Assembly: GCA_900538555.1 (NCBI GenBank)
Contig: UPYI01000019.1
Location: forward strand, 1-64,000
Direction of reading: 5' to 3'
DNA: 64,000 nt
Origin: an uncultured Porphyromonadaceae bacterium
GTDB lineage: Bacteria; Bacteroidota; Bacteroidia; Bacteroidales; Barnesiellaceae
A program made the position numbers and the translations under genes. Position 1 is the stretch's first letter. Each line of letters starts with the position of its first letter. Positions 18,153 to 26,693 of the stretch are shown piece after piece. The notes beneath the pieces are model-generated. The model did no database searches, was not told the DNA's origin, and worked only from the letters and a program-made list of their open reading frames with translations.

Positions 18153-18310
18153 CTTTATTCTTGCTCTCTAAAAATCGCCAATTTGAAGAATGCAGCCAAG
18201 AGTAGAAGTTAATGCTCACGCTTATAGCGTGGGCTTTTACTCATATATAGCTGCATGGTGTTTGGCGATACCGTAGAGAGCATAGATGAAGTTTTAGTCC
18301 ACGTTTTTTT
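18153..18310 (+). ncRNA. Rod-shaped structured RNA, possibly 6S-like
   Basis: The stretch folds as one long interrupted hairpin. Paired blocks from the outside in: CTTTATTCT (18153) with AGATGAAG (18284), one bulge; GCTCTCTA (18163) with TAGAGAGC (18274); CGCCAA (18176) with TTGGCG (18262); TGCAGC (18191) with GCTGCA (18250); GAGTAGAA (18200) with TTTTACTC (18235); GCTCACGC (18214) with GCGTGGGC (18227). A T7 tract ends it (18304-18310). A long rod with internal loops and a terminal U-run resembles 6S RNA, but there is no sequence match I can name and no clear promoter. The many compensating pairs make a functional RNA likely; the plus strand is chosen because of the T-run. Confidence 0.6.
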
Positions 18311-18367
18311 ATTGTCTCATCCCTGCTATCGGACTATTTCAAGTATCACCTTAAAACATCATACCCA

Positions 18368-19843
18368 ATGAAAAAAGTATTATTGATCTTCCTGATATTC
18401 TGTTCTGTTCTCTCTGTTAAAGCCGAGAATGAAAAATATTACTACTTGCCGTTTGAAATAGCATATTTCGATAATTGGTTCAACGATTATCCGGTTATTA
18501 CAGGGACTTACGGACTCAATTTTATCAAAGGGTACATCACCTCAGAAGAATTAGACTCACGAGCATTCCTGTATTGTGCGATAACCTCAATCAACGGAGA
18601 ATCGACCCAATACAAGAATTCGGGAGAAATCATAGATATGTGCATGAAGTCTGACATGCTACAACTTGAACTTTGTAAAAAAGCCTCCGGGAAGAAACAT
18701 TATTTTAAATGTGACGTGATTCAAGAAAACAATCGGGATCTTCCTCCTTTCGACATAAAATATGCACAAAGTATACCGTTCGAAAGATACACAGGATCCT
18801 ATCCCGAAGAAATCAGAGTATTCTCATCATCCGGCATAGACTTCTCACAATACAATACATACGACTTTGTGATTACGGGAAACGACCCGTTAGAAGACCA
18901 AGCGATTTTACAGACCTTTGCCCGTCAAGATCTTTTCAAAGGCATGGTGCGTGATGAAGAATCACCGGATTTAATCATCACCATCGCAAAAAATGCCGAC
19001 GAAAGTATCAGTGCCACCTATGTGCCGCCGACATCACAAGTCGTTCAATCCGGCAGCATCACCACACCGGTTTATAACTACATCACCCACAAACACGACT
19101 GGGTAACCAAAAACCGGACGAGTATCCACAAAACCGAAGGTTACACCCAAACTACAAAGACCTCAAACATATATCTGGAAATATCCATACTCGACACGAA
19201 ACAAATGCTGCAAAAAGGACAAAACACACCTCCTATCGTATGGCAAATGAAATTCAATAAGACTTATACCAACTCTACCATGCAACCGATCGATATATAC
19301 AATAGCATACTAAGCTGGTCAGTCTATCCTTTCAAATCATTCATTTACAATGATATTTTTTACCTAAAAAAAAGCCCCACCGCAATTTGGGACGAAAACC
19401 ATATCATAACCAAAGTATACGACAATGGCGAGAACAGTGATTTCCTTCAAGAGGGCGACCAGATTCTTGCCATAAACGGGAAGAAAGAACTGATCATAAA
19501 AACGACGGCAATATGGGATGATGGAAACAAAACACCATACATTCGGAAATTCAGATTAGACGAGCCGTCAGGACTACATCGGGCAACCACCTATTTTCTT
19601 TTCTACCTAAGCAAGGTTTATACCGGCACTCTACACCTAAGGACAGAACTTGGCAGTACTTGCGAAGAGACGCGAATAACGAACAATTTCGGAGGAAAAA
19701 GGAGTTTCACTGTCTTGCGGAACGGAAAGAAAAAGACAGTCAAAGGCATTCTATTTCCACTCGATGACGTTAAAGAATACACCGACATTAACAAATCGGA
19801 TTTCAACAAGTATTTCAACCGTTTCATTGAAGGGAAGAAATAA
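18368..19843 (+). CDS. Exported protein of unknown function, DUF4136-like region
   Basis: 491 residues. The signal peptide MKKVLLIFLIFCSVLSVKA predicts export. Residues ~155-300 begin SSGIDFSQYNTYDFV and contain DLIITIAKNADESISATYVPP, the layout of DUF4136 lipoprotein domains, although the expected N-terminal lipobox is absent. Two segments look like degenerate PDZ folds: around 40-110 (YGLNFIKGYI ... ITSINGES) and around 350-400 (DFLQEGDQILAINGKKEL). So it may have the order PDZ-like, DUF4136-like, PDZ-like. The DNA is more AT-rich than that of its neighbours. It follows the structured RNA candidate by 57 bp. No partner gene is near; the function is unknown. Confidence 0.75.
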   Translation: MKKVLLIFLIFCSVLSVKAENEKYYYLPFEIAYFDNWFNDYPVITGTYGLNFIKGYITSEELDSRAFLYCAITSINGESTQYKNSGEIIDMCMKSDMLQLELCKKASGKKHYFKCDVIQENNRDLPPFDIKYAQSIPFERYTGSYPEEIRVFSSSGIDFSQYNTYDFVITGNDPLEDQAILQTFARQDLFKGMVRDEESPDLIITIAKNADESISATYVPPTSQVVQSGSITTPVYNYITHKHDWVTKNRTSIHKTEGYTQTTKTSNIYLEISILDTKQMLQKGQNTPPIVWQMKFNKTYTNSTMQPIDIYNSILSWSVYPFKSFIYNDIFYLKKSPTAIWDENHIITKVYDNGENSDFLQEGDQILAINGKKELIIKTTAIWDDGNKTPYIRKFRLDEPSGLHRATTYFLFYLSKVYTGTLHLRTELGSTCEETRITNNFGGKRSFTVLRNGKKKTVKGILFPLDDVKEYTDINKSDFNKYFNRFIEGKK

Positions 19844-19904
19844 GCAGAACCACACTCCTCACGATAGAGGATTCCAGATTTAAAATAAAAAAAGACAAAA
19901 CGGC

Positions 19905-19955
19905 GATAAAAAAATCGGGGAAGACTGAAACCTAATAGTTCTGTCTCCCCCGATT
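19905..19955 (-). terminator. Terminator of the tRNA operon
   Basis: Reading on the minus strand, AATCGGGGGAGAC (from 19955) pairs with GTCTTCCCCGATT (ending 19913), apart from one mismatch, and is followed by a T-run (19912-19906). It lies just after the last tRNA. It can also serve the convergent gene ending at 19843. Confidence 0.88.
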
Positions 19956-19960
19956 AATTG

Positions 19961-20044
19961 TGTCCGAGATGAGATTCGAACTCACACAGGCCAACGCCCA
20001 CTACCCCCTCAAAGTAGCGTGTCTACCAATTTCACCACCCGGAC
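19961..20044 (-). tRNA. tRNA-Leu (anticodon GAG)
   Basis: 84 nt. On the minus strand the acceptor arm GTCCGGG pairs with CTCGGAC, with discriminator A. The anticodon stem CTACT/GGTAG encloses the loop TTGAGGG, giving GAG. A long variable arm (class II tRNA) and GTTCGAATC in the T arm are present. CCA is not encoded. Last of four tRNAs in one operon. Confidence 0.95.
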
Positions 20045-20072
20045 ATTCTCATAACCGCTCTTACCCCTCTGG

Positions 20073-20156
20073 TGCCCAAAACAGGACTCGAACCTGCACG
20101 ACCTTGCGATCACTAGTACCTGAAACTAGCGCGTCTACCAATTCCGCCACTTGGGC
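20073..20156 (-). tRNA. tRNA-Leu (anticodon CAG)
   Basis: 84 nt. The acceptor GCCCAAG pairs with TTTGGGC, discriminator A. The anticodon stem CTAGT/ACTAG encloses TTCAGGT, giving CAG. A long variable arm and the T-loop GGTTCGAGTC are present. It differs from the neighbouring tRNA-Leu(GAG), so this is not a recent duplication. CCA is not encoded. Confidence 0.95.
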
Positions 20157-20187
20157 AAACCTCCATATTAAAAGCAGCTATGGATGG

Positions 20188-20260
20188 AGCGAAAAACGGG
20201 ACTCGAACCCGCGACCCTAACCTTGGCAAGGTTATGCTCTACCAACTGAGCTATTTTCGC
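20188..20260 (-). tRNA. tRNA-Gly (anticodon GCC)
   Basis: 73 nt. The acceptor GCGAAAA pairs with TTTTCGC, discriminator U. The anticodon stem TAACC/GGTTA encloses TTGCCAA, giving GCC. The D loop and the GGTTCGAGTCC T arm are standard. Identical to the copy at 20307-20379. Confidence 0.96.
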
Positions 20261-20306
20261 AAATCAAAATTTCAAATCTTATTTTGAAGCACCCTTCAAA
20301 AAGTGG

Positions 20307-20379
20307 AGCGAAAAACGGGACTCGAACCCGCGACCCTAACCTTGGCAAGGTTATGCTCTACCAACTGAGCTATTTTCGC
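20307..20379 (-). tRNA. tRNA-Gly (anticodon GCC), second copy
   Basis: 73 nt, identical in sequence to the tRNA-Gly at 20188-20260 and separated from it by 46 bp, so a tandem duplication. First gene of the operon; its promoter is at 20391-20421. Confidence 0.96.
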
Positions 20380-20390
20380 GTTTGCGGTTG

Positions 20391-20421
20391 CAAAGATATA
20401 TCGACTTTTTGGCTTCCGCAA
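20391..20421 (-). promoter_or_regulatory. Promoter of the Gly-Gly-Leu-Leu tRNA operon
   Basis: On the minus strand TTG (20419-20421), a 20-base spacer and TATCTTTG (20391-20398) match the Bacteroidota consensus. The predicted start lies about 5 bases before the first tRNA-Gly. Confidence 0.8.
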
Positions 20422-20503
20422 GTAGTTTGGCTTATTTTTTTTATATTTTTTTTCGTCGAAATCGGTTAGAGTTTGAACCTGAATATTTTAAGCCGTCATT
20501 TTT

Positions 20504-21112
20504 TTAACGTCCCAACATCCGTAGAAATTCGTCACGCAACTTCGAATCGGCAAAATCGCCGGAATAATCGATCGTCACCGTCTTGGCTTCCTGCTTCTCA
20601 ACCCCGCGCATCTGCATGCACAGATGTTGTGCCTCGACCATTACGATTACACCTTTCGCCGTAGACTCTCCATGATTTACCGCACGGTCCAGAGCCTCGA
20701 CAATCTGTCGTGTAAGACGCTCCTGCACCTGCAACCGGGCAGCATACAGATTGACCAACCTCGCCAGTTTGCTAAGCCCGATCATTCCGTGCGACGGAAT
20801 GTAGCCGATGTGTACTTTTCCGAAAAAGGGCAATATGTGATGCTCGCAAAACGAATAGAATTCTATATCCTTCACCACGATCATCTGCGACCCTGAGTAT
20901 TCGAACATGGCAGAAGAAAGCAATTCGTCGGGCGACTGTTTATATCCGCGTGTCAGATTCATCATCGCCTTCGCCGCCCGTTCGGGGGTCTTCTGCAAGC
21001 CTTCACGATCGGGATCTTCGCCCAACAAGGAGAGAATAGAGCGATAATGAGCTTTAAGCTGTTCCAATATCCGGCTGTTTTCCTCAGTCGAGAAATCCAA
21101 AGACTGGTCCAT
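20504..21112 (-). CDS. folE: GTP cyclohydrolase I
   Basis: 202 residues, normal length. It converts GTP to dihydroneopterin triphosphate, the first step of folate synthesis. Motifs: DREGLQKTPERAAKAM near residue 40, FCEHHILPFFGKVHIGYIP with zinc-binding Cys and His residues, and LCMQMRGVEKQEAKTVT with the second zinc Cys near the C-terminus. Last gene of the DUF1599, DoxX-like, tpiA, SPOR, folE operon, 19 bp after the SPOR gene. Homododecamer in the cytoplasm by family knowledge. Confidence 0.96.
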   Translation of the reverse strand: MDQSLDFSTEENSRILEQLKAHYRSILSLLGEDPDREGLQKTPERAAKAMMNLTRGYKQSPDELLSSAMFEYSGSQMIVVKDIEFYSFCEHHILPFFGKVHIGYIPSHGMIGLSKLARLVNLYAARLQVQERLTRQIVEALDRAVNHGESTAKGVIVMVEAQHLCMQMRGVEKQEAKTVTIDYSGDFADSKLRDEFLRMLGR

Positions 21113-21131
21113 ATCTTGTTTTTTCGGGTTC

Positions 21132-21674
21132 TTAATAATTTTTCAAGACGATGCGTTCGCGCACGACACGCATCTCATTGCGGTATTTCGGGAATTTCCG
21201 TCCAATGGCAGCCATCGCATGGCAAGCCTCTTCGTATGTGCGGAAGTTGCCTACGCGCAACCGCCAGAACGGAGAGGTGAAACGCACATAAGTGCTCATT
21301 TCGGGAAATGCGTTTTTTATTTTCTGCTCTCTCGACTGTGCTTCGGTTTTCGACCGGGAGTGATTGTTGTCCGAATATACCTGTATCCGGAATCCTGCCA
21401 TGTGGGCGTAGCCATCTTCCCAGACAAGCGCCTCGTCGGGATTATTCGAACGGGCAATCCGCGCTGCCAGCCGCGGCGACTGTACCACCTGCACCCGACC
21501 TCCGGTTTCGATCCGTTCCAGATATTGGACGATCGACGTGTCTTGTATCGGTTCTTGCAGGCGAACAGAATCGACGGCTACCGAATCGGGCATCCATTCG
21601 ATATCTGTTTGCGAGAATAGCGGCATCACCCCTACTCCACAAAATAAAATCGCAAATATCCGTCTGTTAATCAT
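21132..21674 (-). CDS. SPOR-domain exported protein
   Basis: 180 residues. A signal peptide (RRIFAILFCGVGVMPLFSQ) leads into a linker. A SPOR domain then occupies about 108-178, beginning GFRIQVYSDNNHSRSKTEAQ and ending RVGNFRTYEEACHAMAAIGRKFP...RIVL. SPOR domains bind glycan strands lacking stem peptides, usually at division sites, so a periplasmic peptidoglycan-associated role is likely. It lies between tpiA and folE in the same operon. The precise role is unknown. Confidence 0.88.
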   Translation of the reverse strand: MINRRIFAILFCGVGVMPLFSQTDIEWMPDSVAVDSVRLQEPIQDTSIVQYLERIETGGRVQVVQSPRLAARIARSNNPDEALVWEDGYAHMAGFRIQVYSDNNHSRSKTEAQSREQKIKNAFPEMSTYVRFTSPFWRLRVGNFRTYEEACHAMAAIGRKFPKYRNEMRVVRERIVLKNY

Positions 21675-21761
21675 AGATCGTATATAAAACTAAGGCTGCA
21701 AAAATAACGAATAAAATCTTATTTTGCAGCCTTAGCCTATTGTTTTTTTCCGTTCTTTACA

Positions 21762-22517
21762 TTAGAACGCTGTTACGATGCCCATGAAGGAGGTTGCATC
21801 CAACGCAGCTCCACCGATCAGACCACCATCTACGTCGGGTTTTGCAAAGAGTTCTTTTGCATTCGACGGTTTACAGCTTCCGCCATAAAGGATAGAGGTG
21901 TTGTCGGCTACTTCCTTGCCATATTTAGCGGCAATCGTTTCGCGAATGAAGGCATGGATTTCCTGAGCCTGGTCAGCCGAAGCCGTTTTGCCCGTACCGA
22001 TAGCCCATACCGGCTCATAAGCCAAAATGATCTTACCGAAGTCTTCGGCAGAAAGATCGAACAGCGATTGTTCGATTTGCGCTTTTACGACTTCAAAGTG
22101 TTTGCCGGCTTCACGTTCTTCCAGCACTTCACCGATACAGAAAATCGGAGTCAGACCGTTTGCCAATGCCAACACGGTTTTTTCTTTCAGAATTTCCGGA
22201 GTTTCGTGATAGTAAGCACGACGTTCCGAGTGACCGAGAATTACATATTTCGCGCCCGTAGAAGCTACCATTTTGGCAGAAACTTCTCCGGTATATGCTC
22301 CGGATTCTTTATCTGCGCAGTTTTCGGCACCGACACCCAGCTTCGAGCTATCGACAGCGGCTACCACCGATGCCAAATGAATAAACGGAGTAGCGATAAT
22401 TACATCGCATTTCGGCGTTACCGTAGCCAAAGCGGCATTTACATCTTTTGCCAATGCTACACCTTCTTGCAGTGTAGTGTTCATTTTCCAGTTTCCTGCA
22501 ACAATGTTCTTTCTCAT
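21762..22517 (-). CDS. tpiA: Triosephosphate isomerase
   Basis: 251 residues, standard length. It interconverts dihydroxyacetone phosphate and glyceraldehyde 3-phosphate in glycolysis. The catalytic residues are all present: Lys in NWKMN (residues 10-14), His in LGHSERR and Glu in YEPVWAIGTGKTA; the phosphate-binding end SILYGGSCKPSNA and GLIGGAALD is intact. Third gene of its operon, 33 bp after the DoxX-like gene. Confidence 0.97.
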   Translation of the reverse strand: MRKNIVAGNWKMNTTLQEGVALAKDVNAALATVTPKCDVIIATPFIHLASVVAAVDSSKLGVGAENCADKESGAYTGEVSAKMVASTGAKYVILGHSERRAYYHETPEILKEKTVLALANGLTPIFCIGEVLEEREAGKHFEVVKAQIEQSLFDLSAEDFGKIILAYEPVWAIGTGKTASADQAQEIHAFIRETIAAKYGKEVADNTSILYGGSCKPSNAKELFAKPDVDGGLIGGAALDATSFMGIVTAF

Positions 22518-22550
22518 AATCTTAAAAATTTATACGAAACAATCTGTTTA

Positions 22551-24080
22551 TTATTTATTGTCGTCTTGTTTTTCTTTTTCGTCCGTCTCCGCAGGTTTCT
22601 CCTCTTCTTCCGCACAGCCACAGATATTATCCGCATCCGTGTGCATCTCCTCTTCCCGCTCCTCTCCGGCAGCCGTGCCGTTTTCGACCGGAACCGCATG
22701 CTGGTGCTTCAAATGCAATTCGCGCCGTAAAGTCCGATATCGTTTCCAAAAACGGCGACGACGTACATAACGCACCCGATGTATGATCATTACTACGGTT
22801 TTTTCCGTCATCAGCAGGAACAGCATCGGAAACAGATAAATGGCTACCAACAATCCTACCCGAGATGAAAACGAATAGGTATCGGGGTTTCCGTAATAGT
22901 CTATATCTTCCCACGGTTTATCGAGCTGCGTCTCGTCCGGAATATTTGTCGGTGCGATTTTATGATAAATCACTCCCGACTTCATTACCAGCATTACCGG
23001 ATTGCCTCTCGCTATTGTCCGGAGAGTGGTGCGGTCCATAAAAAGTACCGGATACTCCGCCCCCGTATTTTCGCACCAAGTCTGTACTGCCTCCGATGCT
23101 CCGGCGGTCAGGCAATAATATCTGTATCCGTATTCCCGGCTATAATCGTATAGCTCGTTGATCTTATCGATCTCCGCATCACTGGCATACTCTATATCGG
23201 GCAATAAAAGCCAGAAAGAATAATTGTCATCTTCAAGCAAGTCGAGCGTCACCTCTTCTTCGCCCTTAAAAACCGAAAAGTCTTCGATTCCGGGTTTCTT
23301 GGGTAACCAAGAGCGGGATTTCGACCGGGCATGCCGCTCTACGAACGTCCAGCCCGACTCGGCGTCGGGAAGGTTCTCCAACGTAAATTCCGCCCGTTTG
23401 CCCTCCTTTTCATAAACGAATACAAATTCGTCCGTCCCATCGTCCGCCAACATCGCTTCCGCAATATCCGTACCGACTTTATACGGACGGAAATCGAGTA
23501 TCGGCTGCCGATATATTCCTACCCAACTGATATAAAGCAGGAAGAACAGGGAGAAAAATCCGGTTACCCATTGCACCTCATCGGTGTAAAGCGAACGGAC
23601 TTTCATATTGAAATAGAGCAGCACAACGACCGCAGCCAGCAGGAACAGGTTTTTGCCGAATGTCTGCCAATTGGTCAATATCAACGCTTCGCCGAAACAA
23701 CCGCAATCGTGTACCGGATCGGCAATCGCCAGATAGAGCGTCAATGGCGTCATAACCGCCATGAATGCCAGCAACAGCCACGGTGTAACCCGGCGATACG
23801 ACCCGAAGAATGTATATACACCCAATATAAATTCGAATGCAGCCAAAAGGACAGCCGACGGTAATGACAACAGATCGAGCGCGTTGGGCGACAACACGCC
23901 CCAATCGTACACGCCGAACGCCACAAAATAGTCTTGCAGCTTATATGCCAAACCGTAGGGATCGACCGCCTTTACGAATCCGGAAAATATGAACGTAACG
24001 CCGACGACCATCCGCAGTACGATGACCGTCGCCGTCAGCCATTTGTCCAACGATTCGTTCCGGTTACTTGCTTTCTTCAT
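22551..24080 (-). CDS. BT_3928-like DoxX/MauE family membrane protein
   Basis: 509 residues. Four membrane segments in the first ~165 residues (ATVIVLRMVVGVTFIFSGFV at the N-terminus, then two around 70-125) with DCGCFGEALILTNW, the MauE/DoxX-like pattern. One more membrane segment (~150-190) precedes a soluble thioredoxin-like portion (LLPDIEYAS..., DYSREYGYRYYCLTAGASEAV), and a second membrane helix lies near 430. The tail is acidic and low in complexity (EEEEKPAETDEKEKQDDN). The family is known in Bacteroidota as BT_3928-like; the function is unproven, possibly quinone or disulfide chemistry. Its start overlaps the DUF1599 stop by 17 bp, so the genes are translationally linked. Confidence 0.85.
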   Translation of the reverse strand: MKKASNRNESLDKWLTATVIVLRMVVGVTFIFSGFVKAVDPYGLAYKLQDYFVAFGVYDWGVLSPNALDLLSLPSAVLLAAFEFILGVYTFFGSYRRVTPWLLLAFMAVMTPLTLYLAIADPVHDCGCFGEALILTNWQTFGKNLFLLAAVVVLLYFNMKVRSLYTDEVQWVTGFFSLFFLLYISWVGIYRQPILDFRPYKVGTDIAEAMLADDGTDEFVFVYEKEGKRAEFTLENLPDAESGWTFVERHARSKSRSWLPKKPGIEDFSVFKGEEEVTLDLLEDDNYSFWLLLPDIEYASDAEIDKINELYDYSREYGYRYYCLTAGASEAVQTWCENTGAEYPVLFMDRTTLRTIARGNPVMLVMKSGVIYHKIAPTNIPDETQLDKPWEDIDYYGNPDTYSFSSRVGLLVAIYLFPMLFLLMTEKTVVMIIHRVRYVRRRRFWKRYRTLRRELHLKHQHAVPVENGTAAGEEREEEMHTDADNICGCAEEEEKPAETDEKEKQDDNK

Positions 24081-24612
24081 ATTCGAGTTTCACCAAATAA
24101 AAGAGCGAATAGTTGATCATATCCATATAATTCGCATCCACGCCTTCCGATACGAGGGTCTTGCCGTGGTTGTCTTCTATCTGTTTGGTACGATATATTT
24201 TCATCAATATCAAATCGGTATAGGAACTGGTCCGCATACTGCGCCAGGCTTCGTCGTAGTCATGATTTTTCGCCAGCAGCAACTTTTTCGTCTCTGCCAT
24301 GTATTTATCGTACAAAGCGACAGCCTGCTCGACAGAGAGGTCGGACTCGTCGGCGTAGCCCAGTTCCAACTGTATCAAACCGATAATACCGTAATTGACG
24401 ATGCCGATCAGTTCGGGACGGATGCCCTCGTCGATCATCGTCTCGCCCTTCACCTCGATGCTGCGAATCCGGTTGGCTTTTATAAATATCTGGTCGGTAA
24501 GCGACTGAGGGCGCATAATACGCCACGAAGCTCCGTAGTCCTTCAATTTTTTCACATAGAGGTCGCGGCATATCCCGGCGATATTTTCTATTTGTGCAAC
24601 AGTGTCTGCCAT
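24064..24612 (-). CDS. DUF1599 family protein
   Basis: 182 residues, two related halves: KKLKDYGASWRIMRPQSLTDQIFIKANRIRSIE (first) and KNHDYDEAWRSMRTSSYTDLILMKIYRTKQIED (second). The internal duplication is the hallmark of DUF1599, classed as a nucleotide-modification-associated domain in Pfam. No signal peptide. First gene of the tpiA-folE operon. A -7 box TACCTTTG lies at 24632-24639, with TTTG 22 bases further on, slightly long for the consensus. The biochemical role is not established. Confidence 0.88.
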   Translation of the reverse strand: MADTVAQIENIAGICRDLYVKKLKDYGASWRIMRPQSLTDQIFIKANRIRSIEVKGETMIDEGIRPELIGIVNYGIIGLIQLELGYADESDLSVEQAVALYDKYMAETKKLLLAKNHDYDEAWRSMRTSSYTDLILMKIYRTKQIEDNHGKTLVSEGVDANYMDMINYSLFYLVKLEYEESK

Positions 24613-24689
24613 AGTGTAATTTTTTGCGACACAAAGGTAACTATTTTTATCGTATTTTTTTCAAATATATCGGGCTACAATCGTTTAAA

Positions 24690-24741
24690 AAATAAAAGCT
24701 CTCCGCCTCGTCCCGAAATACGGGAACAGACGGAGAGCTTC
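24690..24741 (-). terminator. Terminator of the UpxY-rfb operon
   Basis: AAGCTCTCCG and CGGAGAGCTT form a 10-bp stem around an inner CCCG/CGGG pair, followed on the minus strand by TTTTATTTTTT. It lies 23 bp after the rfbB stop codon. The remainder of the 150-bp gap holds only the promoter region of the DUF1599 gene. Confidence 0.9.
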
Positions 24742-24763
24742 TATGCCTGTTATTGTATTCAGA

Positions 24764-25828
24764 CTATCTGTCCTTATACATGCTTTCGTAATATTTTTCG
24801 TATTCGCCCGAAGTAATATTGTCCATCCACTCCTGATTTTCCAGATACCAGCGGACTGTTTTTTCGATTCCTTCCTCGAACTGCAACGAAGGCTCCCAAC
24901 CGAGTTCGCGTTTCAACTTGTTCGAGTCGATAGCATAACGCAAATCGTGTCCGGCACGGTCGGTTACGTAAGTGATCAGATGATCGCTTGTTCCTTCCGG
25001 ATTGCCCAACAACCGATCGACGGTTTTGATAATGACTTTGATCAGGTCGATGTTTTTCCATTCGTTGAATCCGCCGATATTATACGTATCGGCTATCTTG
25101 CCGTTATGGAATATCGTATCGATTGCCCGGGCATGGTCTACGACATAAAGCCAGTCGCGCACATTTTCGCCCTTTCCATATACCGGCAGCGGTTTGCCGT
25201 GACGGATATTGTTGATGAACAAGGGAATCAATTTTTCGGGAAACTGATACGGTCCGTAGTTATTCGAGCAATTCGTCACAATCGTCGGCATGCCGTAGGT
25301 ATCGTGGAATGCCCGTACGAAATGGTCGCTGCTGGCTTTGGAGGCGGAATAAGGGCTATGCGGATCGTATTTCGTCGTTTCCGTAAAGAATGTTCCATCG
25401 AACTTCAACGCGCCATATACTTCGTCCGTACTGATGTGATAGAAGCGTTTTCCTTCCCACTCCCCATTCCAATATTGTTTGGCTGCCTGCAACAGGGAAA
25501 GCGTACCCATTACATTGGTCTGAGCGAACGTGAAAGGATCTTTGATGCTGCGATCGACATGGCTTTCGGCTGCCAAGTGGATCACACCGTCGATCCGGTA
25601 TTGTCTGAAAATCTCCTGTATCTTGTCGAAATCGCAAATATCGGCTTTGACGAATGTATAGTTCGGAGCGTTTTCTATATCTTTCAGATTTGCCAAGTTT
25701 CCGGCATAGGTCAGTTTATCGAGATTCACGATATGGTATTCCGGATATTTATTGACAAACAACCGTACTACATGGCTTCCGATGAATCCGGCACCGCCGG
25801 TAATCAATATGTGTCGTTTGAAGTTCAT
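24764..25828 (-). CDS. rfbB: dTDP-glucose 4,6-dehydratase
   Basis: 354 residues, extended SDR. Motifs: GGAGFIGSHVVR near the N-terminus (NAD+ binding), HLAAESHVDRS, the STDEVYG substrate block and YSASKASSD with the catalytic Tyr and Lys. It makes dTDP-4-keto-6-deoxyglucose, the second step to dTDP-L-rhamnose. Last of four rhamnose genes, 4 bp after rfbD. All steps of the pathway (A, B, C, D) are present side by side. Confidence 0.96.
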   Translation of the reverse strand: MNFKRHILITGGAGFIGSHVVRLFVNKYPEYHIVNLDKLTYAGNLANLKDIENAPNYTFVKADICDFDKIQEIFRQYRIDGVIHLAAESHVDRSIKDPFTFAQTNVMGTLSLLQAAKQYWNGEWEGKRFYHISTDEVYGALKFDGTFFTETTKYDPHSPYSASKASSDHFVRAFHDTYGMPTIVTNCSNNYGPYQFPEKLIPLFINNIRHGKPLPVYGKGENVRDWLYVVDHARAIDTIFHNGKIADTYNIGGFNEWKNIDLIKVIIKTVDRLLGNPEGTSDHLITYVTDRAGHDLRYAIDSNKLKRELGWEPSLQFEEGIEKTVRWYLENQEWMDNITSGEYEKYYESMYKDR

Positions 25829-25832
25829 ATAT

Positions 25833-26693
25833 TTAAGCGTTTAATTGTTCTATACATTTAACCAGACTCTCTTTCCAGTGCGGTACTACGATACCGAATG
25901 TCTTTTTCAGTTTGGTCTTATCCAATACCGAATACGAAGGACGTGTCACCTTGCTCGGGAACTCGTCGCTATGACAGGGACGGATATCGCATCGGGTATG
26001 GCTCAGATTCGAAATCTCTACGGCGAAGTCGTACCAAGAGCATACGCCTTCGTTCGAATAGTGGTAAATGCCTTCGGTGCCGACATAAGCCTCTTTTTCG
26101 ACCACCTCGAATATGGCACGAGCCAAATCACCGGCAAAAGTCGGAGAACCGACCTGGTCGAATACGACATTCAGCGTATCGCGTTCGCTCGTGAGACGCC
26201 GCATCGTTTTTACGAAATTGTTTCCGAACGAAGAGTAAAGCCACGCCGTACGGAATATCAGATAACGACATCCCGATTGTTGGATAGCTTGTTCGCCAGC
26301 TAATTTGGTCCTGCCGTACACTCCGAGCGGTGAAGTCGGTTCGTCTTCGGTATAAGGCACATTCTTGTCGCCGTGGAATACATAATCGGTAGATACGTGG
26401 ATCAATACGGCATCGGCTTCTTTGGCAGCCTCCGCCAGATAACGGGCAGCCGTATGGTTCAACAAATCGGCAGTAGCTTCGTCGTCTTCTGCCTTATCGA
26501 CATTGGTGTATGCCGCGCAGTTGATAATCACCTGTATCCGATGCTCTTTTACCATAGCCGAAATGGCAGCCTTATCGGTAATATTCAATTCGGTGACATC
26601 GGTAAAAATATAATTGTTTTTCGAGGTTGCTCCCAGCAATCGCATTTCGTTGCCTAACTGTCCGTTGGCACCGGTCACTAATATATTAAGCAT
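25833..26693 (-). CDS. rfbD: dTDP-4-dehydrorhamnose reductase
   Basis: 286 residues, SDR fold. Motifs: TGANGQLGNEMR at the N-terminus (NADPH), STDYVFHGD, and YGRTKLAGE with the catalytic Tyr and Lys. It performs the last step of dTDP-L-rhamnose synthesis. Its start overlaps the rfbC stop codon by 8 bp. Confidence 0.95.
   Translation of the reverse strand: MLNILVTGANGQLGNEMRLLGATSKNNYIFTDVTELNITDKAAISAMVKEHRIQVIINCAAYTNVDKAEDDEATADLLNHTAARYLAEAAKEADAVLIHVSTDYVFHGDKNVPYTEDEPTSPLGVYGRTKLAGEQAIQQSGCRYLIFRTAWLYSSFGNNFVKTMRRLTSERDTLNVVFDQVGSPTFAGDLARAIFEVVEKEAYVGTEGIYHYSNEGVCSWYDFAVEISNLSHTRCDIRPCHSDEFPSKVTRPSYSVLDKTKLKKTFGIVVPHWKESLVKCIEQLNA

Noticed and set aside
19961..20379. Integration site or element at the tRNA cluster
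   Set aside because: No integrase, no direct repeat of a tRNA end and normal flanking genes.
24743..25861. 372-codon open frame antisense to rfbB
   Set aside because: No motif, no promoter, and rfbB on the other strand is certain.
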